This document shows, piece after piece, positions 1 to 5,478 of a DNA stretch of 10,665 nucleotides (position 1 is its first letter; the number at the start of each line of letters is the position of its first letter). The translations under genes were made by a program, and so were the position numbers. The DNA comes from Candidatus Nealsonbacteria bacterium RBG_13_36_15 (lineage in GTDB: Bacteria > Patescibacteriota > Minisyncoccia > Minisyncoccales > RBG-13-36-15): NCBI GenBank assembly GCA_001819145.1, contig MHLV01000033.1:1-10665 (forward strand). The letters run 5' to 3'. The notes under the pieces were generated by a model. It was not told the DNA's origin. It worked only from the letters and a program-made list of their open reading frames with translations, and did not search any database.

Positions 1-72
1 AGCCAAAGTTGATTTGCCGTGGTCTATGTGGCTAATTATACAAAAATTTCTAATGTTTTTTTGGCTGTCCAT
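1..72 (-). CDS. lepA: Elongation factor 4 (LepA), N-terminal fragment, cut by window edge
   Basis: Only the first 24 codons are inside the window, read from an ATG at 72 toward position 1. They translate to a start followed by NIRNFCIISHIDHGKSTLA, which is the classic LepA amino terminus: the segment HIDHGKST is the G1/P-loop of a translational GTPase, and the preceding IRNFCII is typical of LepA rather than EF-G or EF-Tu. LepA is a ribosome-associated GTPase thought to assist translation under stress or in initiation/assembly. The start lies 14 bp after the murJ stop on the same strand, so the two are probably co-transcribed. No Shine-Dalgarno precedes the start. The identification rests on a short stretch, but the motif is highly specific; TypA/BipA is the main alternative. 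Confidence 0.87.
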   Translation of the reverse strand, partial: MDSQKNIRNFCIISHIDHGKSTLA

Positions 73-86
73 AAAATTCAAATAGT

Positions 87-1763
87 TTAAGGTTCTGCTA
101 TCTCAGAAGAAGTTACTTCTTTTTTAAATTGTTTATGAAAAGAGCTTGTGATTGTCCTTAACTCTGGAAATTTTAAAAAGTAGGTTATGGCCAAGTAAAA
201 TATAATACCCGTGAGCCCAGCCAAAGCTGTCTGCGTTAAAATTCCCCAGACTTTTTCTGTTGTAAAAAACCTACCTAAAAAGTGGAGGTTAAAATAAACA
301 ATGAATCCCGAAAAAACACTCAAAACAAAAACTTTTTGGAAAGACGAAAAAATTTCTCCTCCCTTAATTCCGCCCAACTTTTTATTAAGAAGAGCTAAAA
401 GCAAAAATGATTGAAGAATAGCCGCCAAAGAAAAAGCTAATGGCAGGCCTATAATTGAAATATCTCCAATACCTCCAAGCTTTAATGTATCTGCTATTAA
501 AATCTGAAAAAAGTTTGGAAAACTTAAAAGCCAAACCAAAGAAAAACTTAAAAAAATATTTAGAGCAATTGCCGTAAAAGCAATTAAGGTTGGCGTTTTT
601 GTATCCTGGAAGGCAAAAAAGGCACGGGAAACAAAAGGAATTAAAGCTGAAGCTAGAATGCCTACAGAAAAAAGCCCCAAGCTGGCCGCTGTCAACTTGG
701 TATCCAGCCAGCTAAAACTGCCGGAACCCAAACTACCCAAAACTAACCTAACTAATTGGGCTCTTAAAACAAAAATTAAAAAACTCGCAGGCAAAATCAA
801 AAAAATAATTTGGCGGAAAACTGAAGAAAAATTTTCTAAAAATTTTTCTTTCTGCCCCTCTGCCCAATTCTTGGAAAGAACAGGAAAAACAGCCAAGGCA
901 AAAGGAATGCCAATGATACCAATTGGAAAATAGTAAAGATCATTTGCGTAATTAAAAATGGCAATCCCCCCAACTATAGTAGAGGCAATGGCTGTAACAA
1001 CAATAAGATTTATTTGCTGGCCGGCGACGGCAAAAGAACGGGGCACCATCAGTTTAAAAATTTCTTTTATTGCAGGATGTTTTAAATTAAAAAGAGCTCT
1101 GTAGTGAAAACCGCAATTTCTAACAACTGGTGTTTGAATTATCCAATGTAAAAAAGCTCCTAAAATTACTCCGTAAGCTAAACCTGGCAAGCCAAAGCGA
1201 GGATATAAAAACAAGATCCCAGAAATAATTCCAAGATTATAGAAAATAGGGGCTAAAGAATAAATAAGGAAACGGTTAAAATAATGCAAAACGCCGGAAA
1301 AAATGCTTGAAAGGCCGAAAAAAATCGGGCTTAGAAACATTATTCTGGTTAGCAAAGCTGTTAAATTCTGATCTTTAACTGAAAAACCGGGAACAATAAA
1401 TTTAATTAAAATAGGGGCGAAAATAAAAAGAATTAAAGAAGATAAAAAAAGGAAAAATAAAAAAACGTTCAATACATTATTGACCATTTCCCAAGCTTTT
1501 TCTTTTTCCTTTGAAAAATATTCAGAAAATATTGGCAGAAAGGCAACGCTTAACCCTCCGACAACCAAAAAATTATAAACAAAATCAGGAATCCTGAAAG
1601 CTGCAAGATAAATGTTTACTTCCGGGCCCGTTCCAAACTGGCCAGCCAGCAAACTATTTCTTAAAAGGCCCAACAATCTACTAAGCCCTGCTGAAAAAGC
1701 AAGCAATATGGCAGCGAAAGTAATGGTTTTTGTTTGAGAGTTTAAGATATTATTAATAACCAT
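87..1763 (-). CDS. murJ: Lipid II flippase MurJ (MviN family)
   Basis: A 558-residue polytopic membrane protein with about 14 hydrophobic segments, slightly longer than the roughly 510 residues usual for the family. MurJ belongs to the MOP exporter superfamily and flips the peptidoglycan precursor lipid II across the cytoplasmic membrane. The N-terminal hallmark is present: SAGLSRLLGLLRNSLLAGQFG at about residues 24-44, with Arg29 and Arg35 in the first helix region, then AAFRIPDF near 54-62 with Arg57; these match the conserved arginines of the MurJ central cavity. Further family-like segments are GGLSVAFLPIFSEYF and FFAFQDTKTP. The ATG at 1763 follows a TTGTAA-17-TAAAAT promoter, leaving a leader of only about 13 nt without a Shine-Dalgarno. 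Upstream is rnpB on the same strand; downstream is lepA. Confident family call. Confidence 0.95.
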   Translation of the reverse strand: MVINNILNSQTKTITFAAILLAFSAGLSRLLGLLRNSLLAGQFGTGPEVNIYLAAFRIPDFVYNFLVVGGLSVAFLPIFSEYFSKEKEKAWEMVNNVLNVFLFFLFLSSLILFIFAPILIKFIVPGFSVKDQNLTALLTRIMFLSPIFFGLSSIFSGVLHYFNRFLIYSLAPIFYNLGIISGILFLYPRFGLPGLAYGVILGAFLHWIIQTPVVRNCGFHYRALFNLKHPAIKEIFKLMVPRSFAVAGQQINLIVVTAIASTIVGGIAIFNYANDLYYFPIGIIGIPFALAVFPVLSKNWAEGQKEKFLENFSSVFRQIIFLILPASFLIFVLRAQLVRLVLGSLGSGSFSWLDTKLTAASLGLFSVGILASALIPFVSRAFFAFQDTKTPTLIAFTAIALNIFLSFSLVWLLSFPNFFQILIADTLKLGGIGDISIIGLPLAFSLAAILQSFLLLALLNKKLGGIKGGEIFSSFQKVFVLSVFSGFIVYFNLHFLGRFFTTEKVWGILTQTALAGLTGIIFYLAITYFLKFPELRTITSSFHKQFKKEVTSSEIAEP

Positions 1764-1782
1764 AAAAAAATATGATTATTTC

Positions 1783-1811
1783 ATTTTAGAATTTTTACTG
1801 ATTATTTACAA
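1783..1811 (-). promoter_or_regulatory. Putative murJ promoter
   Basis: On the minus strand TTGTAA (1811-1806) and TAAAAT (1788-1783) are separated by exactly 17 bp. Transcription would start near 1776, about 13 nt before the murJ ATG at 1763. The fit to a sigma-70-type promoter is seen in the sequence; its activity is inferred. It lies just downstream of the rnpB 3' end, so murJ need not depend on read-through from rnpB. Confidence 0.55.
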
Positions 1812-1820
1812 ATCTTCCCA

Positions 1821-1842
1821 AAAATAAAAAGCCTGAGCAGGA
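1821..1842 (-). terminator. Possible rnpB 3' end/terminator: U-rich tract after P1
   Basis: Directly after the 3' strand of the P1 helix (1842-1831) the RNA continues with UUUUUAUUUU (1830-1821). The U tract could release polymerase as the 3' region folds, or could simply be trimmed back to the mature end. There is no compact local GC hairpin, so intrinsic termination is a weak inference. Confidence 0.35.
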
Positions 1843-2262
1843 AATAAGCCGAATTCTGTTAAGCTATCCCTTACGAGATAACCTATGGCAATCATCTATC
1901 TGGGCCTTAAATTACTTTAAAGCTCAAGCGAACTACTTTTTCCAAAAAATTCTGTATGATTCCAGAATTTTTGGTTTGTTCTTGCATCCAGTAAGGATTT
2001 AGCCGTTTCACCTCCAGGATTTCTCCTAGAATTCGCCAAGCACGCTTTTGTGTGCTCGGCGGTCTTCGGCTTTCGCCTCAGGCCGTCTCTGTTCGCACCT
2101 CTATCTCGCCTAATTTTTCTCGAAAAATTAGGCGGACGACGGTCGTTAACCGCTACTTTTTTAAACCACCCTTAAGATGGAGTGAATGTTCGGACTTTCC
2201 TCCAAGCACTCAAGAAGACTCAAGAAGTTTGAATGCTCAGCGATTGCCTATCCTACTCAGGC
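1831..2262 (-). ncRNA. rnpB: RNase P RNA, bacterial (type A-like)
   Basis: Catalytic RNA that removes the 5' leader of tRNA precursors. Universal regions are visible on the minus strand: GGAGGAAAGTCCG (2203-2191) is the 5' strand of the catalytic P4 region, and AGATAGATGATTGCC (1901-1887) with ACAGAATTCGGCTTA (1859-1845) forms the conserved 3' core. The ends are set by a 12-bp P1 helix, 2262-2251 with 1842-1831, containing one G-U pair; the RNA is about 432 nt. A GGTGAAACGG segment and a GATGCAAGAACAAA segment match the central conserved region before P15. Several stems are well formed, including a perfect 12-bp hairpin at 2134-2107 and GAAA-capped stems. The P15-P17 area is reduced to one AU-rich hairpin (1974-1942). 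A U-rich tail follows P1 at 1830-1821. The open frame at 2052-2324 on the other strand is a shadow of this RNA. Confidence 0.95.
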
Positions 2263-2268
2263 CATTTT

Positions 2269-2296
2269 ATATTAGCAAATTTAAGGCTTTTGTCAA
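2269..2296 (-). promoter_or_regulatory. rnpB promoter
   Basis: On the minus strand a perfect TTGACA -35 (2296-2291) is followed after 16 bp by a TAATAT -10 (2274-2269). The expected start, 6-7 nt downstream, is G2263 or G2262, which coincides with the first base of the P1 helix deduced independently from pairing. This agreement makes the promoter call strong. The -35 lies inside the inner end of a perfect inverted repeat. Confidence 0.8.
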
Positions 2297-2321
2297 GATT
2301 TTTCATTCTATAAATCTTGAC
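2292..2321. repeat. Perfect 10-bp inverted repeat between rnpB and the 2390 gene
   Basis: GTCAAGATTT (2292-2301) and AAATCTTGAC (2312-2321) are perfect inverted arms around a 10-bp spacer. Each arm carries a -35-like hexamer facing outward: TTGACA toward rnpB and TTGACT toward the gene at 2390. The arrangement could be two back-to-back promoters that share one operator; that function is inferred. Confidence 0.6.
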
Positions 2322-2345
2322 TAAATCTTCTTTTTTTGCTTTACT
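2317..2345 (+). promoter_or_regulatory. Candidate promoter for the Cys-rich hypothetical gene
   Basis: TTGACT (2317-2322) is followed after 17 bp by TTTACT (2340-2345), which matches four of six -10 positions. A start near 2352 would give a leader of about 38 nt containing the Shine-Dalgarno of the 2390 gene. Support is moderate because the -10 is weak. Confidence 0.4.
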
Positions 2346-2377
2346 CTTTATGTCAGAACGAACACGCATTCTGAAAC

Positions 2378-2383
2378 GGAGGG
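2378..2383 (+). promoter_or_regulatory. Strong Shine-Dalgarno that fixes the start at 2390
   Basis: GGAGGG ends 6 bases before the ATG at 2390. It is the only strong ribosome binding site seen in this window; other genes start with no recognisable anti-16S pairing. Confidence 0.8.
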
Positions 2384-2389
2384 TTCAAG

Positions 2390-2776
2390 ATGTTTCAATT
2401 CAAACCATCTTCCCTATTTAAAATGCCGCAAATTAGAGTATTCCGTCTTTGGCCCGTTAGATTGGCCTGTACAGAAACAGCATTAAATTTAGCCGTCAGG
2501 CTAATGACTGAAAAGGGTTATTCCCCAACTAAAAGAGAAAGAGGAATAGCCCAATGGGAAGGCAAAGAAAAAAGCTCAGATCACAACTGTTTTATTTGCT
2601 TTAGAAGCTATAGGGGGCTAAACTCCAACGGATATGTTGGCGTGGACGCTTGTAGCTGCCAAAAACCGCAACCTCTGCAGGAAATAGTTGAAACTTTTGA
2701 AAAAGAAATGCGTCAATGCGGATTATTCGCATCGCCTGAAGAACAGCTCTTTCATATCACAGGAACATCATATTAA
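2390..2776 (+). CDS. Hypothetical Cys-rich 128-residue protein, possible zinc-binding
   Basis: I do not recognise the family. The start is well supported by GGAGGG six bases upstream, and the gene ends inside a compact terminator, so it is a free-standing single-gene transcription unit. The protein has no signal peptide or membrane helix. It has a basic N-terminal third with a helical stretch (LNLAVRLMTEKGYSPTKRER, about residues 32-51) followed by two paired-cysteine elements, CFIC at 67-70 and CSC at 88-90, with further cysteines at 27 and 110. The CxxC...CxC arrangement with about 17 residues between pairs could hold one zinc ion; that is inference. The C-terminal part (about 95-120) looks helical and acidic. 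The gene is divergent from rnpB and may share its regulatory region. It could be a small RNA- or DNA-binding protein, but nothing shows this directly. Confidence 0.75.
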   Translation: MFQFKPSSLFKMPQIRVFRLWPVRLACTETALNLAVRLMTEKGYSPTKRERGIAQWEGKEKSSDHNCFICFRSYRGLNSNGYVGVDACSCQKPQPLQEIVETFEKEMRQCGLFASPEEQLFHITGTSY

Positions 2777-2794
2777 GCCCTTCCGGGCTTTTTT
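2775..2794 (+). terminator. Intrinsic terminator after the 2390 gene
   Basis: AAGCCC-TTCC-GGGCTT followed by TTTTA: a 6-bp stem with a four-base loop and a U run, beginning within the TAA stop codon. It separates the hypothetical gene from the nuclease gene that starts 60 bp downstream. Confidence 0.85.
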
Positions 2795-2820
2795 ATTTAA
2801 TCGCCAAGTTAGTTATCTTT

Positions 2821-2829
2821 TGGTATAAT
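2821..2829 (+). promoter_or_regulatory. Extended -10 promoter of the nuclease gene, predicting a leaderless mRNA
   Basis: TGGTATAAT is a consensus -10 (TATAAT, 2824-2829) with the upstream TGN extension. No good -35 is found near 2801-2806, which is tolerated for extended -10 promoters. The expected start, 7 nt after the -10, is the A of the ATG at 2836. Confidence 0.7.
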
Positions 2830-2835
2830 AAAAAT

Positions 2836-3522
2836 ATGAACAATGATAAGCCAATTCAACTTTCGCCAAGCTCATTGAATCTATATTTGGAATGCCCGCG
2901 TTGTTTTTGGCTTGAAAAAAGATACGGCATTAAAAGGCCTCCGCCATATCCCTATGCTTTAAATATGGCTGTTGATACCCTTTTAAAAAAAGAATTTGAC
3001 AGCTACCGGGCCAAGGGAAAACCCCATCCTTTAATTACTGAAAATAACATTCAAGCAAAGCTTTTTTCTGACCAGCAAAAATTAAACCAATGGCGCAGCA
3101 ACTTTGAAGGAATCCGTTATTATGATACTGGACTTGGAGCAACTCTTTTTGGAGCGGTTGATGATATTTTAGAATTCCCAAACAATAAATTAGCTCCCCT
3201 TGATTATAAATCTACTGGCAGTAAAGTGCCTAAAGTATATGATCGCTTCCAGCTCCAGATGGATGTTTATACTTTCCTTTTGGAAAAAAACGGATTTTTA
3301 ACTCCAAAAAAGGGCTATTTGGCTTTTTATATAGTTGACAAGGAAAATGGTTTTGAAGACAGGCTTCCTTTCAGAAAAGAGCTTCACGAAATAGATACAG
3401 ACTCTTCTTATGTCCAAGGAATTTTTGAAGAAGCAGTAACGCTCTTGAGAAATAAAAAACTACCTTCTTCTCATCAAGATTGCCAATTTTGCCGGTGGCT
3501 AAAACAAGCTTCAAACTTTTAG
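2836..3522 (+). CDS. PD-(D/E)XK nuclease family protein (Cas4/RecB-nuclease-like), stand-alone
   Basis: A 228-residue protein with the RecB/Cas4-type nuclease core. Residues 7-30 (QLSPSSLNLYLECPRCFWLE) are the usual entry motif of the family. The metal-binding residues are visible as GAVDD at 106-110 (Asp109 or Asp110), PLDYK at 121-125 (Asp123 and Lys125), and the following QLQMDVY at 139-145, which matches the QxxxY motif of RecB-like exonucleases. Cysteines occur as CPRC at 20-23 and CQFC at 216-219, near both ends as in Cas4/AddB, where they hold an iron-sulfur cluster. Expected activity is DNA end processing; substrate unknown. No cas genes or repeats are nearby, so a CRISPR role is not supported. 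The start is fixed by an extended -10 element seven bases upstream, which implies a leaderless transcript. A general DNA repair role is most likely. Confidence 0.85.
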   Translation: MNNDKPIQLSPSSLNLYLECPRCFWLEKRYGIKRPPPYPYALNMAVDTLLKKEFDSYRAKGKPHPLITENNIQAKLFSDQQKLNQWRSNFEGIRYYDTGLGATLFGAVDDILEFPNNKLAPLDYKSTGSKVPKVYDRFQLQMDVYTFLLEKNGFLTPKKGYLAFYIVDKENGFEDRLPFRKELHEIDTDSSYVQGIFEEAVTLLRNKKLPSSHQDCQFCRWLKQASNF

Positions 3523-3580
3523 AAAAAAGGTCGAATCTTAATTTAAAAAAATAATAAGCTAAATTCACGATCTCATTAAC

Positions 3581-3886
3581 ATGGATAAGAAGTTGATGAT
3601 CTTTATAATTGTTGCCTTAATTATTGTTGCTGTTGTTTGCATTTTTGCTTACTCTTTGGTTTTAAAAGAAAAGCCCTCGGTAATTACCCCCGCGGTTGAA
3701 GGAATTAAAGAAATCACCCCGCCCCCTGCCACAGGCAATGTAGATGACCTAACAGACGCTTTAATTAAAGAAGTAGCTGATACTGAACCAATTTTGACAG
3801 AAGAAGATTCAGACGCTGCCATAATTAATAATGACAGCCAAGAGATTAGTGACTTTGGTCAATCTGTAAATGAAAATGAGTTCTAA
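3581..3886 (+). CDS. Hypothetical membrane-anchored protein with acidic tail
   Basis: A 101-residue protein of unknown family. Residues 5-28 form one strongly hydrophobic helix after MDKK, so it is probably an N-in single-pass anchor with the rest outside. Then comes a short proline-containing linker (ITPPPATG, about 45-52) and a very acidic tail: between about 55 and 101 there are some 15 Asp/Glu and only one Lys. No catalytic motif is visible. The stop codon overlaps the beginning of the next gene by 17 bp, suggesting translational coupling and a shared role at the cell surface. No Shine-Dalgarno is seen before the ATG at 3581; the gap of 58 bp after the nuclease gene contains an A-rich GGTCG motif but no clear promoter. 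The overlap and the coherent topology support a real gene; function is unknown. Confidence 0.7.
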   Translation: MDKKLMIFIIVALIIVAVVCIFAYSLVLKEKPSVITPAVEGIKEITPPPATGNVDDLTDALIKEVADTEPILTEEDSDAAIINNDSQEISDFGQSVNENEF

Positions 3887-4646
3887 AAAAATATTCATAG
3901 CAGGCGTTGCACTATCAGTAACAATGGCTGTATTAATCCCTCTTTTAATCTTAGCCCAAAATAATGATATAACAGACACAACAAAAGGTATTTGTGCCAA
4001 AATATCTGAACTATCTTCAAAAATTGACCAAAGACTTTCTGCTGCTGAATCAAAATTAGAAACTAAACGCGAGGAAATATCAAATAGGATTGAAGAAAGG
4101 CGGGAAAAACGCGATACCCGACTTGAAGAGAAAAGGATGAAATGGGACGCTAACCGGGAAGAACACTTTGCCAAAATGGAAGAAAAAGCCCAGACCGATG
4201 AACAAAAGCAAGCAGTGATGGCATTTCGCCAAGCAGTTACCGAAGCAATTCAGGCTCGCCGGATGGCAATTGATGAAGCAATTAACAACTTCCGCGACAG
4301 CGTTGATGATGTAAAATTCTCCCGCAAATCAGCCATTGACGAATTAGTCAAAAAGTTCAGGGAAGATGTTAAGGCAGCTTATGAAAAAGCCGTATCTGAC
4401 TGCGAAAGTGGCGTTGATCTTCAAGCTGTCCGCCAAAATCTCCGCGCTAACCTAAGAACAGCCAGGGAGAATTTCGTAAATGACAGACAGAATATTGAAA
4501 AATTAAGCGCCGATATGGAACCGCTTATTGAAGCCAAAAGAGAAGCAATCAAAAAGGCAATTGATGATTTCAAGGCGGTATTAGAGAAAGCAAGAGCTGA
4601 TTTTAAGGCTGCTGTAGGAAAAGGAACATCCGAAGAAGGAGAATAA
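3870..4646 (+). CDS. Hypothetical exported coiled-coil protein
   Basis: A 258-residue protein of unknown family. A basic start (MKMSSKK) and hydrophobic segment at 8-29 ending LLILAQNN resemble a signal peptide or an N-terminal anchor. The remainder, about 36-250, is almost entirely charged and helix-forming, with heptad-like spacing and very rich in Glu, Lys, Arg and Ala, so a long coiled coil outside the membrane is likely. Imperfect internal repeats occur at about 133, 155 and 226 (AIDEAINNFRDSV, AIDELVKKFREDV, AIKKAIDDFKAVL). Only two cysteines are present, 42 and 178, which could form a disulfide after export. The start overlaps the previous gene by 17 bp; a second ATG at 3876 would shorten the overlap to 11 bp. 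A strong bidirectional terminator follows. A structural or surface-spacing role is inference only. Confidence 0.8.
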   Translation: MKMSSKKIFIAGVALSVTMAVLIPLLILAQNNDITDTTKGICAKISELSSKIDQRLSAAESKLETKREEISNRIEERREKRDTRLEEKRMKWDANREEHFAKMEEKAQTDEQKQAVMAFRQAVTEAIQARRMAIDEAINNFRDSVDDVKFSRKSAIDELVKKFREDVKAAYEKAVSDCESGVDLQAVRQNLRANLRTARENFVNDRQNIEKLSADMEPLIEAKREAIKKAIDDFKAVLEKARADFKAAVGKGTSEEGE

Positions 4647-4675
4647 AAATTAGATTTATAATTTTCCCCCCCTTA

Positions 4676-4705
4676 CCAAAAAATCGCCATTCGGGCGATT
4701 TTTGG
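4676..4705. terminator. Bidirectional terminator between convergent genes
   Basis: CCAAAAAATCGCC (4676-4688) pairs with GGCGATTTTTGG (4694-4705) around a short loop, leaving an A run on one side and a T run on the other. It therefore works as a GC stem with a U tract on both strands and serves the coiled-coil gene (plus) and the membrane gene at 4730-5050 (minus). Confidence 0.85.
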
Positions 4706-4729
4706 AATTTTGGTTTTAAAGCAGAAAGG

Positions 4730-5050
4730 TCATTTAGGCTTAACTTTAATCTTATTAATAACAAAATAGATGAGGCAAGCAAGAAAATACCAATAAAATA
4801 ACGTTAAAAAAAGTGATACCAAAGCAGTAAGCCAATTAAGTTCTAATATTCCTATTTCCTCCATTATCCCACCAAGAGAAAACGGTAGGATAAGAGGAAT
4901 AGTAAAAAGGTAATAATCCATAGGTTTGTTGGCCCAAGTGCCAAAAGACGATTCAGCCATAATAATAAAAGATACCGCAAATATAATTACCAAAGGAAAA
5001 AGCCCAATCTTCCATTTGTTCGGTCTTAAAAATTCTCTAATAACTTCCAT
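4730..5050 (-). CDS. Hypothetical three-helix membrane protein
   Basis: A 106-residue integral membrane protein without a named family. It begins MEVIREFLRPNKWKIGLF, an amphipathic basic lead-in of the FLKPTKWKI type that I associate with small membrane proteins of archaea and CPR bacteria (recollection, not checked). Three hydrophobic segments follow at about 15-33, 44-62 and 73-97, and the end INKIKVKPK is basic, consistent with a cytoplasmic C terminus. No catalytic or metal motif is visible. It is a single gene, convergent with the coiled-coil gene across a shared terminator, and divergent from the 5222 gene. A TTGTTG-17-TAAAAT promoter places transcription initiation at the ATG, so the mRNA is probably leaderless. 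It ends in TGA, the only such stop in the window, showing that TGA is not recoded here. The plus-strand frame 4926-5132 is its shadow. Confidence 0.75.
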   Translation of the reverse strand: MEVIREFLRPNKWKIGLFPLVIIFAVSFIIMAESSFGTWANKPMDYYLFTIPLILPFSLGGIMEEIGILELNWLTALVSLFLTLFYWYFLACLIYFVINKIKVKPK

Positions 5051-5056
5051 TAATTT

Positions 5057-5085
5057 ATTTTATCTCATTTCTTGTGAAACAACAA
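5057..5085 (-). promoter_or_regulatory. Promoter of the three-helix membrane gene, leaderless start
   Basis: On the minus strand TTGTTG (5085-5080) and TAAAAT (5062-5057) are 17 bp apart; the expected start is 5050-5051, the first base of the ATG. A small inverted repeat CTTGT/ACAAG (5071-5086) overlaps the -35 and might bind a regulator, but it is short. Confidence 0.55.
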
Positions 5086-5182
5086 GTCCGTTTTCCACAG
5101 AAAGATGCTTTTCAAACTTTCTTTTCTTTTAAGTTTTTGGCTTCAACCTAAACTTCAGTTAAATTTGAACCCTAACCTTAAA

Positions 5183-5188
5183 TATGAT
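5183..5188 (+). promoter_or_regulatory. Possible -10 element for the 5222-6204 operon
   Basis: TATGAT lies 33 bp before the ATG at 5222, giving a leader of about 27 nt. No good -35 is found at the usual distance, so this is a weak call. The 171-bp gap between the divergent genes (5051-5221) holds nothing else that I can support. Confidence 0.35.
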
Positions 5189-5221
5189 ATTTTTAAGATA
5201 AGAAGACCAAAGAGACAATAA

Positions 5222-5473
5222 ATGAAAAAGAAGATTTATATATTGGCTTTTACAACTTTAGGAATATTGGTTCAATTTTTGCTACACGCCGGAATAGAAA
5301 TTTGGTATATTAACTTGCTTTTGGGTGATTTTGGGAAATATGGCCTTGGTCTTTCCTGGAATCAATTATATATTATTCATCATACCGACACGGTTATACT
5401 TTTGGCTGCGGGAATTTTATCTGGTTTTCTGGCTGGTAAATTCTTTTGGCGAAAAATCTATGAGAAAAAATAG
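5222..5473 (+). CDS. Hypothetical small two-helix membrane protein
   Basis: An 83-residue protein with two membrane helices, about 5-25 (YILAFTTLGILVQFLLHAGI) and 57-75, separated by a loop with the distinctive segment KYGLGLSWNQLYIIHHTDT at about 39-57, and a basic tail (FFWRKIYEKK). The arrangement resembles a small family I have seen in CPR genomes, with a conserved GLGLSW and IHH in the loop; this is recollection and was not checked. His53-His54 and His22 could in principle bind a metal. The stop is only 5 bp before the ATG of the ZIP transporter gene, so the two are one operon and a role as accessory subunit or in metal handling is a reasonable guess, not shown. The start at 5222 has only a weak purine stretch (AGAG) upstream. 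Confidence 0.75.
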   Translation: MKKKIYILAFTTLGILVQFLLHAGIEIWYINLLLGDFGKYGLGLSWNQLYIIHHTDTVILLAAGILSGFLAGKFFWRKIYEKK

Positions 5474-5478
5474 AAAAT

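Noticed and set aside
658..933. Plus-strand open frame opposite murJ
   Set aside because: Low-complexity Lys-rich product, fully inside a well-supported membrane protein gene; a shadow.
2052..2324. 90-codon open frame on the plus strand
   Set aside because: It lies antisense to the RNase P RNA, whose conserved core and P1 helix explain the sequence; its protein has no coherent features.
2836..3522. CRISPR-Cas adaptation module suggested by the Cas4-like nuclease
   Set aside because: No direct-repeat array, no cas1 or cas2 and no other cas gene in the window.
3809..4174. Minus-strand open frame opposite the coiled-coil gene
   Set aside because: Ser-rich product typical of the antisense of Glu/Lys-rich coding sequence; no start signals.
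4730..4732. UGA recoding as in some CPR groups (Gracilibacteria, Absconditabacteria)
   Set aside because: TGA ends the three-helix membrane gene at a sensible position, and no internal in-frame TGA is needed in any conserved gene.
4926..5132. Plus-strand frame overlapping the three-helix membrane gene
   Set aside because: The minus-strand reading gives clean membrane topology, a promoter and a shared terminator; the plus-strand frame has none.
5051..5221. Possible small gene or RNA in the divergent gap
   Set aside because: No frame with a start signal and no stable structure; only promoter-like elements for the flanking genes are seen.
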